From an uncultured Lachnospiraceae bacterium (lineage in GTDB: Bacteria > Bacillota_A > Clostridia > Lachnospirales > Lachnospiraceae), in NCBI GenBank assembly GCA_902796775.1, contig CADBQK010000460.1, forward strand, positions 1 through 10,343: a stretch of DNA of 10,343 nt, in the 5' to 3' direction. The translations under genes and the position numbers were made by a program. The notes beneath the pieces were generated by a model that saw only the letters and a program-made list of their open reading frames with translations, had not been told where the DNA came from and made no database searches. Below are positions 1 to 8,200 of this stretch, one piece after another (position 1 is the stretch's first letter; the number at the start of each line of letters is the position of its first letter).

Positions 1-68
1 TGTTCTTGCTGAGGATTCAGCTTGATATGATGTTTTTTCAGGTATTCTTTGAACTGAATTTCATTCAT
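1..68 (-). CDS. Start of a probable UvrD/Rep-type helicase (5' part only)
   Basis: The first 22 complete codons of a gene that runs off the left edge. The visible protein begins MNEIQFKEYLKKHHIKLNPQ and continues Q-E. An L-N-x-x-Q motif about 17-20 residues from the start is where UvrD/Rep/PcrA-family superfamily 1A helicases carry the Q-motif that contacts adenine; the Walker A motif would follow outside the window. The ATG is the first codon of the open frame. It has a modest GAGTG ribosome site at 80-76, seven bases upstream, and the next ATG at 64 is in a frame that stops quickly. It begins 18 bp after the stop of the 1692-residue gene, so it is probably co-transcribed and may be translationally coupled. 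With so little sequence the helicase assignment rests on one motif; another P-loop ATPase with an N-terminal Q-motif is possible. Confidence 0.5.
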   Translation of the reverse strand, partial: MNEIQFKEYLKKHHIKLNPQQE

Positions 69-86
69 TATGTATCACTCATTGTA

Positions 87-3000
87 TCAATTTTGGATTC
101 CAGACCATACCAAGACTTTATTACCATCCATATCTGCCGGCAAAATCATTGCAATGTCTATATCATCTTGAAATGCAACAGATAGTTGAAAAAGAGGATC
201 CTGGTATTCATAACCCCGGAATTCTAAATTGCTATCGCCTGTCTCTTCTTTGCTTTGAGCCAGAAGTTCTTTTATGTCCTCCTTAACTTTTGAAACGCTC
301 GATCCAAACAGCTCGTTTGATATCAGTGCGATACAATCATACCCATATGTTCCTTTACTGACTGATACTACACAATAGTCAATTGGTGAGGTATAATCGT
401 ATTCCTCTCCTTCGCTCTGCGTTCTGATGATTACAGCTGTATCTCCCACCTGATAACACAATTCGCCATAGCCATCATCAAAATGTGAGTATGTTTCATC
501 GACTACCTCGATATCTGGCCACTGCTCACTAAATCTGTTCCAAATGCTTCCCTGTAATTCTCCGCTCGTTAATTCCTTGTATCCATTCTCAGCAGTTGCT
601 TCAGTTTGTATCTGTGAGGAATCATCATCACCCTCATTTTCAACATCTGTATTTGAAAGGAATGATGGCAGCATTAATGCAATTACACCAATAAGTATTA
701 CTATTATGGCGATTAAAACCCACTTAACCCAATTTCTCCTTGGTGGACTTTGGTTCCTTGAGACATCTGAAACACTCTCTGCTTCTCCAATATCTTTATA
801 TCCCAACTCTTTTTTTACTTCAATAATTCTTCTTTCAACGCTCTGTATTTCTTCTTCAACTGCCTTACGTTCTTTTTTCCTGAACGCACCCCCTATCTGC
901 GCGTATTTTCCCCACAGTTCATCTAATGAGGATTTTAATGCTCTGAGTTCCTGAATTGAGTCCTCCTTTTGCTGGTATATTTTCTTCTCTTGTTCGTCAT
1001 AATCCCAGGAAAGCATTTCTTTATAAGTGGATGCTGCTTCCTTCAGACTCTTCTCATTATCATTATTCAACAGATTCTCAGCCTTCTCCTGGTACCCACG
1101 AGCAAAAACTCTGATTTTTTCTCGACAACTGTCTGCATATCCAATCGCATCCTTATAGTTACTTAGGCCATCCAAAGTTTTCATAGCCTCGTATACTCGT
1201 TCTGGAGAATCACTATTGCTCAGTTTTATTGCCTCGTTATACTTCCGCTCACTTTCAAGCTGATTCCTGAGTTTCGTAATTGTCACTGATGAATCTTCGA
1301 ACGGATCGATCTGTTCCAGTTTTTCAATGGCAGAAATAAGCGATTCTTCATCTCCTGCTGAAGCAAGCGACCTTGCCACTGCATATTCTCTCTTTTTAAT
1401 GTTACTGATCTTATCTGAGCATCGTTCAATCAAAACATCGACATTTTTAATCTCTGCAGATTCTCTCAAAAGAGCAATCGCATCGTTCAAGTCATCAATT
1501 TTGTCGCTGGCACTTAGTTCTTTAATTCTCTTATATCTAGCTCTTTTTTCTTCACGAATCCTGTTCTCAACAACACAATTAATATCTTTTTCCAGTTCTC
1601 CGGGCAGTTTAAGATATAGTTCCTTATCATCATCATTATCCTGTATCAGTTTTTTTACATTATGCAGTTCGTTCCTCTCTGCTTCGGCCTCGATTGCATT
1701 TCTGCATTCTCCAAAATTACACACATCTCCAATAGTGTTGTTTAATAGTTTGCGGATTTTTGCCTCCGTTGTTGGGACTTTCTCGTTATAAAGCCCGCAC
1801 AGGCTTTTAACAAATGCTGCCGCCCACACTTCGGAAGATACTCCTAGTTCTTTTAATTCTATCCGATACTCACCTTTTAAGTATGAATGATCATTATAAT
1901 AATCTCTGTACTCCTTTAGCTGCCTTTTAATCTCCCCCAAGACTGGGCAGTCACTATATACATTAATTGAAACATTCGGATCAATTTTGTATGGAGCAAA
2001 AACAAATTCGCCAATATCCTTTAGTGTGCTTGGAAGAAATAGATCAGAAGGTGTGAAACCACAGAAAGCCTGATCATACAGTTTTTCGACACCTTCAGGA
2101 ATACGCAGGCATTTCAGCTTATCTAATCCTCTAAATGCAAACTCACCAATTGCCTTGGGTTTTCCCGTAATTGTCAACAATGACAATGTTTGATTTGATT
2201 CTTCTGAAAGCGATACAGTCCTGAAGATTTCCGGATCACCAAGCACTTCAATCTTATGCACATTTTTCGGAACAATTATTGGACCAGTATATGAATGTGG
2301 ATATGTTATTTTTCTGGTATTTGCTAGATTTCTTGTTAGTTCCGGTTTTGTGTCCTCATTTACTATTATCCCTGTAACGCCTTCTGGAATATTGATTTCT
2401 TCGCTTTCAAAGTTGATTTTCACAATCTCTGAATTGCATAACGAAAAACTGCCATTCTGTGTTTCTTCCATTGCTGGTCCGATAGTCCAGTTTTGGATTT
2501 TTTCTATATCAAATTCGTTTTTCACATGATTGCCGGGAACAATAAAGAATGGCTGTCGACACGCAAACGCATAAACACACCAGCCTTCGAGTATCATTTT
2601 GATATGCTCCGCAACATCATTTTGTATTTGCCCTGCATGACTCTTTAGCTTGTTATAATACAGTTCCATTACTGGCATGATTTCTTCTAGAGAATCAATC
2701 AACTCGAAAAAACTGGATGTCGATGCACTGTTCATCGTCTTCGATAACGATTCATTTTTATAGCGCCACCGGGAATTCGAAAATATATAACTCTCATAGC
2801 CACATGCATCTGTGTAAACAGATCTCACTTCCTCTTTTCTCAAAAAAACAGTGCCGAATCGTTTTGCCTTTTTATCAACTGCTTCATAATTTGCATATCT
2901 GTGTGAACCAATGAATTCAGCAAGGTCAAGCCACATCTCCTCGGGAGCATCTGCAGGGAAAGTAGACTTTGTCTTATTTCCCTGGATTTCAACAGCTGTC

Positions 3001-5165
3001 CATATGAACGATCTGAGCGCATGAATCGGCGCAGAGTTTTTTAATTTGCCCTGCTGAAGATTATTAGCTTCTTCTCTCTCCTTAAAAAAGCGACTGTATT
3101 TCTCTGCATTTTGCAATAACAGGGAAACCTGCTTGCTGATATTTGGGCGATGAAGCATACAGTAATATTGAAACATGACCTCATCATGTTCCCATTCATT
3201 CATTACCTCGGAGTGCGGGAGAATTCTGATCGGGAAGCCATTTTGATTATCAATCAGTTTCTTTCGTCTATCAGGAACCTCAAATTCTTTGAAACCCCAT
3301 GTCTCCATTTTGCTGGGTTTCCTGTTGTTTTTTCGTGCAGCTTTTCTGGTCACAGTTACAGTATTCCCTTTTTCGTCTGCATGCGAAACACGTTCTCCCT
3401 TAAACAAGATCCTGCTAAGCCAGGCTGTAGTGATGACCCTCTGATCCCAAACTGTATCTATGTCATCAGAAATCGCACGCCCGTAATTGATTGTAACAAT
3501 TCCGTAATATAACTTGTTGCCTGTGAGAATAAGAAATGGATTTGTGTTCTTCGTGCATGCCGAGTTTGTACAGGTTCCGAACACAATAAGACCCTTCTCG
3601 TCAAATCTGACTGTCATCAACATGCTGTCGAAGATCGGAGCCGGCATCATTTGATTGATCATTTCAGTCGTTTCCATGACCGTCGAGTAGGCATTCTCCT
3701 TTTGATATCTGGTATCCGCTATTTTCCTGATGCCCAAGGAGAACCTAGCTGTGGTGGGATCCTGTCTGAAATTAAACCCCTCGCCGGCCACAACAAACTG
3801 CATGGATTCGTGTACAGAAGTTGAGCTCTTAAAACCATCTGGAACTGGCACCTTAAAATTGTTATCTACCTGCACATACTTTATGTTGCTAAGGTCCCCC
3901 AAATATGAAGAATCCAATCTGCAAAGTGCATCTGCATTTGCGATATCTGTGATCTTGACTGGCTCTATAGAATTGACAAATTGCTTTACAACTTGTTCTT
4001 CATTTGCCATTGAATCGGGATGGAATGTGATTGCCCCCCTATAAATAAGATTAATACCTGCCACGCATACGAGAAACATATGTTCATAAGTACTAGCCAT
4101 TACAACGACTATGTTTTTGTTTTTCTTAATGGTTTTCACGTCCTCTGGCGAAACATCTGCGATGTCCATTAGTACGTCCGACATTATTTCTGCCTCGTGT
4201 GTTGCATCCAATGTGTAATAATTAAAAGTGAATGCCTGCGATTTGACCATCAGTTCAATTTCGCTGAAAAATGATTTTTCGAGATCACAGTCTTTTGTCG
4301 TCTGTATATGAAGCATATACGGCATTCCGTCCTCATCCGGACCCGTATAGGCCTTGTCTGCAGAATACGAATACCCTTTTGGTACTTCAATTGACCATGC
4401 ATCGCCCACGATAACACGCTCGAAGGATTTTTTCACATGATGAATACCAGTCTGACTCTTTTTTGAAAACAAACCCGCTTCAATATTATCGGCCACTTTA
4501 GTTTCTTTCTTCTTCTCCCCCTCTCTTGATCTCTCATTTTTCACGGTTTTTTTGTCATCTAATTCAAAAACCAAACCATCCTCATCCAGCTCAGCTATTA
4601 GGTTATCATCAATGTTTTCATAAGTATCATCACTACTCGTATTGTCATGAACCTTTTTCAATGACATGGCGATACTTCGGAGCCAACCATACATTGTGTC
4701 CCAATTAGTCTTCGTCATGTCATCTTCACTGCTTGTGACCAATGAAAAATCCCAACCTCCTTCTTCTTTCGTTCGGAGTCTGATTCGAGTCAACGTTTTA
4801 GTGAATAGTACGTTCATTGAAATAATATCAACATAAAAATCATCGGTATCCGTAATGATTTCCTGTTGTGCATTTCCTGAAGCCACATCATTATCATGCC
4901 TGCAATCATCAATGCCAGGATCTGTCTGGAGGAACATGAGTATTGGTTCTACTGCAATTACACATAGATAATTTTCACCTCTATTTAAGCCTTTTAATAC
5001 TAAACTTGCGTCGCAAGGTATATTGGCAACATCCAGGTACTGCTTATCAAACTCTGGAACCAGAACGTCCGGAACCTCAAAAGACCAACGATCATCTAAG
5101 ATATACTCGTTTTCACTCGGAGATCTGCGTTTTACTCTTCCATCTTCAGATACATAGGTGCCCAT
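87..5165 (-). CDS. Giant single-pass membrane protein with repeated N-terminal modules, BspA-type LRR and TPR-like repeats
   Basis: 1692 residues, not recognised as a whole; the biochemical role is unknown. Order of parts: residues 24-172, 250-405 and 430-592 each open with a W/F-x-(F/I/V)-E/P-V-P-(D/K) motif and close with an amphipathic helix, suggesting a tandem module; a fourth motif copy (EFEVPD, 627-632) begins an unrecognised 640-915 region rich in aromatics. Residues 920-1060 resemble BspA-like LRR_5 repeats (for example AIGEFAF at 1005-1011 and IGEFVFA at 1051-1057). Residues 1208-1400 hold four helical repeats of about 48 residues, and 1402-1456 a likely coiled coil. One transmembrane helix lies at about 1480-1503, preceded by R-R-N-W-V-K and followed by an acidic stretch, so positive-inside predicts about 1480 residues in the cytoplasm and a 190-residue acidic domain outside. 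There is no signal peptide. The start is set by a strong GGAGGA site five bases upstream. It lies 36 bp after the helicase gene and 18 bp before the next gene, so it is probably the middle of an operon. The frame is intact throughout. Confidence 0.9.
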   Translation of the reverse strand: MGTYVSEDGRVKRRSPSENEYILDDRWSFEVPDVLVPEFDKQYLDVANIPCDASLVLKGLNRGENYLCVIAVEPILMFLQTDPGIDDCRHDNDVASGNAQQEIITDTDDFYVDIISMNVLFTKTLTRIRLRTKEEGGWDFSLVTSSEDDMTKTNWDTMYGWLRSIAMSLKKVHDNTSSDDTYENIDDNLIAELDEDGLVFELDDKKTVKNERSREGEKKKETKVADNIEAGLFSKKSQTGIHHVKKSFERVIVGDAWSIEVPKGYSYSADKAYTGPDEDGMPYMLHIQTTKDCDLEKSFFSEIELMVKSQAFTFNYYTLDATHEAEIMSDVLMDIADVSPEDVKTIKKNKNIVVVMASTYEHMFLVCVAGINLIYRGAITFHPDSMANEEQVVKQFVNSIEPVKITDIANADALCRLDSSYLGDLSNIKYVQVDNNFKVPVPDGFKSSTSVHESMQFVVAGEGFNFRQDPTTARFSLGIRKIADTRYQKENAYSTVMETTEMINQMMPAPIFDSMLMTVRFDEKGLIVFGTCTNSACTKNTNPFLILTGNKLYYGIVTINYGRAISDDIDTVWDQRVITTAWLSRILFKGERVSHADEKGNTVTVTRKAARKNNRKPSKMETWGFKEFEVPDRRKKLIDNQNGFPIRILPHSEVMNEWEHDEVMFQYYCMLHRPNISKQVSLLLQNAEKYSRFFKEREEANNLQQGKLKNSAPIHALRSFIWTAVEIQGNKTKSTFPADAPEEMWLDLAEFIGSHRYANYEAVDKKAKRFGTVFLRKEEVRSVYTDACGYESYIFSNSRWRYKNESLSKTMNSASTSSFFELIDSLEEIMPVMELYYNKLKSHAGQIQNDVAEHIKMILEGWCVYAFACRQPFFIVPGNHVKNEFDIEKIQNWTIGPAMEETQNGSFSLCNSEIVKINFESEEINIPEGVTGIIVNEDTKPELTRNLANTRKITYPHSYTGPIIVPKNVHKIEVLGDPEIFRTVSLSEESNQTLSLLTITGKPKAIGEFAFRGLDKLKCLRIPEGVEKLYDQAFCGFTPSDLFLPSTLKDIGEFVFAPYKIDPNVSINVYSDCPVLGEIKRQLKEYRDYYNDHSYLKGEYRIELKELGVSSEVWAAAFVKSLCGLYNEKVPTTEAKIRKLLNNTIGDVCNFGECRNAIEAEAERNELHNVKKLIQDNDDDKELYLKLPGELEKDINCVVENRIREEKRARYKRIKELSASDKIDDLNDAIALLRESAEIKNVDVLIERCSDKISNIKKREYAVARSLASAGDEESLISAIEKLEQIDPFEDSSVTITKLRNQLESERKYNEAIKLSNSDSPERVYEAMKTLDGLSNYKDAIGYADSCREKIRVFARGYQEKAENLLNNDNEKSLKEAASTYKEMLSWDYDEQEKKIYQQKEDSIQELRALKSSLDELWGKYAQIGGAFRKKERKAVEEEIQSVERRIIEVKKELGYKDIGEAESVSDVSRNQSPPRRNWVKWVLIAIIVILIGVIALMLPSFLSNTDVENEGDDDSSQIQTEATAENGYKELTSGELQGSIWNRFSEQWPDIEVVDETYSHFDDGYGELCYQVGDTAVIIRTQSEGEEYDYTSPIDYCVVSVSKGTYGYDCIALISNELFGSSVSKVKEDIKELLAQSKEETGDSNLEFRGYEYQDPLFQLSVAFQDDIDIAMILPADMDGNKVLVWSGIQN
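90..656 (-). other. Predicted extracytoplasmic C-terminal domain of the giant membrane protein
   Basis: Residues 1504-1692 follow the only transmembrane helix. The first 25 or so are an acidic, Ser/Thr/Glu-rich linker. The rest alternates short hydrophobic strands (for example TAVIIRT, CIALIS and IAMILP) with one clear helix near 1625-1640, as in a small alpha/beta domain. Three cysteines (near 1570, 1598 and 1611) are present. No family was recognised. The outside placement depends on the charge pattern around the membrane helix and is inferred. Confidence 0.5.
657..728 (-). other. Transmembrane helix of the giant membrane protein
   Basis: Encodes residues about 1480-1503, an uninterrupted run of V, L, I, A, G and M bounded by W-V-K-W on one side and P-S-F-L-S on the other. 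Arginines at 1476-1477 and Lys1481 lie before it, and D/E residues follow. By the positive-inside rule this is an N-in/C-out anchor. It is the only convincing membrane segment in the window. Confidence 0.9.
966..1544 (-). repeat. Four tandem TPR-like helical repeats of about 48 residues (protein level)
   Basis: Residues 1208-1400 of the giant membrane protein divide into four units starting at Y1211, Y1261, Y1309 and Y1358. Each follows the pattern Y-x-x-A/I-x-x-L, then a Ser/Asp/Asn-rich turn, E-x-L-x-x-A-I-x-x-L, a break, and often a Y-K-D or F-E-D step. Unit 3 (AMKTLDGLSNYKDAIGYADS) is the clearest and matches the TPR-like repeats frequent in Firmicute membrane-anchored proteins. Such arrays usually form a curved solenoid that binds partner proteins. 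The units are diverged and are not repeated at DNA level. Confidence 0.6.
1986..2408 (-). repeat. BspA-type leucine-rich repeat segment (protein level)
   Basis: Residues about 920-1060 of the giant membrane protein. Recurrent signatures are I-P-E-G-V (926-930 and 1022-1026), V-P-K-N-V (965-969) and L-P-S-T-L (1044-1048), alternating with I-G-E-F-A-F, L-Y-D-Q-A-F and I-G-E-F-V-F turns. This is the LRR_5 (BspA/TpLRR) pattern, in which a beta strand is followed by an I-G-x-x-A-F step. About three to four repeats are recognisable, the first ones degenerate. BspA repeats are usually found on secreted or surface proteins; here the topology suggests they lie in the cytoplasm. Confidence 0.7.
3390..5096 (-). 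repeat. Three copies of an N-terminal module opening with an E-V-P-D-G-like motif (protein level)
   Basis: In the giant membrane protein, residues 24-172 start DDRWSFEVPD, 250-405 start after the DAWSIEVPKGY motif (255-265), and 430-592 start after NNFKVPVPDGF (435-445). Each copy has beta-rich hydrophobic stretches in the middle and ends in a helix with similar character: WLRSIAMSLKKV, QFVNSIEPVKI and AWLSRILFKG. Copies are separated by charged linkers (about 204-249 and 596-620). The opening motif and the closing helix recall the Mog1/PsbP/DcrB-like fold; that comparison is an inference from pattern only. The copies are strongly diverged, so this is an old internal duplication. Confidence 0.5.
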
Positions 5166-5170
5166 ATGAT

Positions 5171-5176
5171 TCCTCC
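5171..5176 (-). promoter_or_regulatory. Ribosome binding site of the giant membrane protein gene
   Basis: GGAGGA on the minus strand, five bases before the ATG at 5165. It is the best Shine-Dalgarno match in the window and fixes the start codon. Its strength suggests that translation does not depend on coupling to the preceding gene, whose stop lies 36 bp upstream. Confidence 0.85.
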
Positions 5177-5201
5177 ATCAATCTTTATACTTTTTTGACA
5201 A

Positions 5202-8200
5202 TTATCTCAATCCATCATGGATCTGAACATCAACTGCTGTCTCCTCGGCACGAACTTCATATCGTTTTTCCGGAAGGCCATAGACATTGATGCTTTGATG
5301 GCTTGTGGAAAATGCATTATTCTCAAGGTATGCCTCTTCACGGAATATTGATCTCTCCAAATTCGATGTTGACGACTCTTTCCATGAATCTGTCCTTTTG
5401 ATTAGTTCCTCAATGCGCTTTATCAGGAATAAATGGTCCACATTTTCCGTTGCGTCATCAGGCATCACGATAAACAGATAGTCACGTGCACGGCTGACAG
5501 ATACGTTAATAATATTTCTCTTGTTAAGGAACATTTCTTTCGAAGTTGAAATCTTTGGTGGTGTGTTGAATACTGCAAAAATAGCATCGCATTCATCACC
5601 CTGGAATCCATGAATTGTGCCAACTTGAACATCAACTCCGGCAGGAAGTTTTCTGGAAGCAAACAATTTATCAATCATGTCAGCCTGAGCTCTGTATGGC
5701 GCAATGATGCCGATCCTGAACAAGGAACCATCCTGGCTCGGACCAATATATTTTGCAAGGTAGTTTACATACTCAAATGTGAACAGTGCAGAATATACAT
5801 GGTAAGAGCTACTGTGCTGAAGTCTTTTTGGACGATAGATGCTTTCGTACTTACTCACCGGGAACTTAATAATATTCAGTGACTTGATTCCTAACTGTTC
5901 CCAAACAGGAACTGTTTTTCTGCTACTTTCCTGACGGTAGTGTTGAAGTATCCCGCCATAAGCGAATTCACTGAAAAGCTGTCCAATAGAAGGTATGCTC
6001 CTATATTGTGTCGTCAGCGTTTCCACATGGTATTGATGCGGAACAGTCCTTGGTTCAGTGAACGAATCTAGGTTCACAAAGGTATATATGTTCTCATTCT
6101 TCCATAGATCAATAGAAGCAATCGGTTCTATCTGGAATGGATCACCTGCAACGATGAACTTGTTCGGAGATTTCTTATACAGTGGATATACGATATTGGC
6201 AATCGGAATCATAGACGCTTCATCGATAATTATGTAATCCCACTTCAAATCATTCAAATAGAGACGCTCACCATACGGCATGAAGTAATCATATGGAAAC
6301 CGTGCAACTGTCGTGATCGTAATGCTCCTCTTCAAGGTTCGAATATCAAACGACTTGTCCTTAAAAATGGGACTTTGTTCAATGGATTCATCCGCCGTGG
6401 CTCCGAATCGTATCAACCACTCATTGTATTCTTTGTCATCATCTGATACTTCCATGATTCTCTGAGTCAGAACATCAGCTGCCTTGTTTGTAGGGGTCAA
6501 TACAAGAACCCTGCAGTTTTCATTCTCTTCCATCAATGGAGTCAACACATTCCTTGCGAGATATGTAGTCTTCCCTGTTCCTGGCGGGCCAAAAATAAAT
6601 TCAATATTCTCGCACAAATGATCTCTCATATTGTAACTGTCATCGTATTTCAACAATGCAAACTGTTTTCTCAACTCTTCCAATAAGAACGCCGGACTCT
6701 TTGCATCGATAGTTACTTCCTTAACTGTATCTAAATCAATTCCCTCAATATCACTTCCGCTCTTTAATTTCACTCTAAGCGTATACGACTTAACATTGGC
6801 TGCTTCCAGAATAACAGTTCTGGTCCCATCTCCCATATGGAAAATCATTGGAATATCCGCGAGATCTTCCATGAAATGGGGAATATGCCTGCTAGGATGC
6901 TTTAATATGAGTGTTCGCTTCGTACCAGGCTCTCTTTCGACTTTTGCAAAACTGATAGACACCTCTCTATTGCCCATCGATGTATCTCCACTGTTCAAAG
7001 ATTCCATCTCTAACAGCGTATTGAACCAGGTATAGGAATACTTCTCACTTGCAACCGCCTTCGTCTGCAGTTGTTCAAATTTTGCAATTCTATCAATTTC
7101 AGTCGCGCTTTTCTGTTTCGCTCGCTCGATCCTCTTGCTATAGTCAATAGTTTGGGGTATCAGTTCGTCTCCATCGACCTCTTCCTCTTCTGGCAGACTA
7201 TCTCTCACTGCATTTGCTTTATCCTTAGACACCGTTCGTTCTACAATGTCTTTTACAACTCGCTTCTTCTCAGAAACAATTGCCTCATCTTCCAATACAT
7301 CATCCAGCAGTTTCTCTTGCGTTTCTGTCGTGCGCTCTTTGCCTACAGCTTCATTTTTCTTCGCCGATTTCTTTTGCATCAGGAATTCTTTGAAATCTTC
7401 CAGATCAGATTCATCGATTCCTAGTTCTCTTATTTTATCTGCAAACTCTATCTTTTCACGTTGTGTATCAGTAAGATTACTATCATCATCTTCTTCCGGG
7501 AGTTCCTGTATGGACAAAAACTCAATAAGTTCCTCCGCAACATCTGTTGAAATATTGTAACGATCTGATAACTCTGTTCGTATAAGATCCTGCGGGGCAA
7601 CAAACCTCCCATCCGAATCAACGATCCATTTCGATTTGCGCAGTGCATTAACATCAGATGAAAGGAAATAATCGATTCGCCTATGACGATAGAAATAATT
7701 ACATTTTCCTGACAATAATGATGATAGGCTTTTGTTCTCCCATGTATTGCACCACGTCTGAATCATCTGAATCAGGCAATCCCATAGAAAGACTGATTTA
7801 TCCTTATCTTCGTTTCTCTCAATATCATCGATCAGTTCTTTACAGCCTTCGATGATCACTTCTTCATAAGTTCTTCCCCTGGTACTATATGGCATAGGGA
7901 GATCCACCCTCCCAGAAGTATCCGGATCAATTTCAACCGTAACTAACTTGAAGAATTTTGCCACACCGAGATCAGAAAAGAACGTTAGCATTTTCTTTTC
8001 TTTGGAAGGCTCGATTAACTTACCATATTCTTCTAAAGCAAGAAAGCGAACATCTTTCTTGCTTTTCAGAAACCGCTTCAACTCAGGGGTTGGTATATAT
8101 AGATCATCCGCTGCGTCTCGATACAGTTTCGGACTGTCCTGAAGCTGGAACATCAAAAATTTATACTCTTTAATTAGATTTATCAGTGTATCCGCTTCAT

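Noticed and set aside
544..954. Open plus-strand frames here and at 1327-1791, 3150-3512, 7071-7424 and 7246-7560.
   Set aside because: They lie opposite well-formed coding sequence with clear domains, and their translations are Ser/Leu/Phe-rich antisense products with no recognisable motif.
5184..5210. Promoter-like TTGAGA and TATAAA before the giant membrane protein gene.
   Set aside because: The spacer is only 15 bases and the implied transcript would start at or inside the ribosome binding site. More likely chance in A+T-rich DNA.
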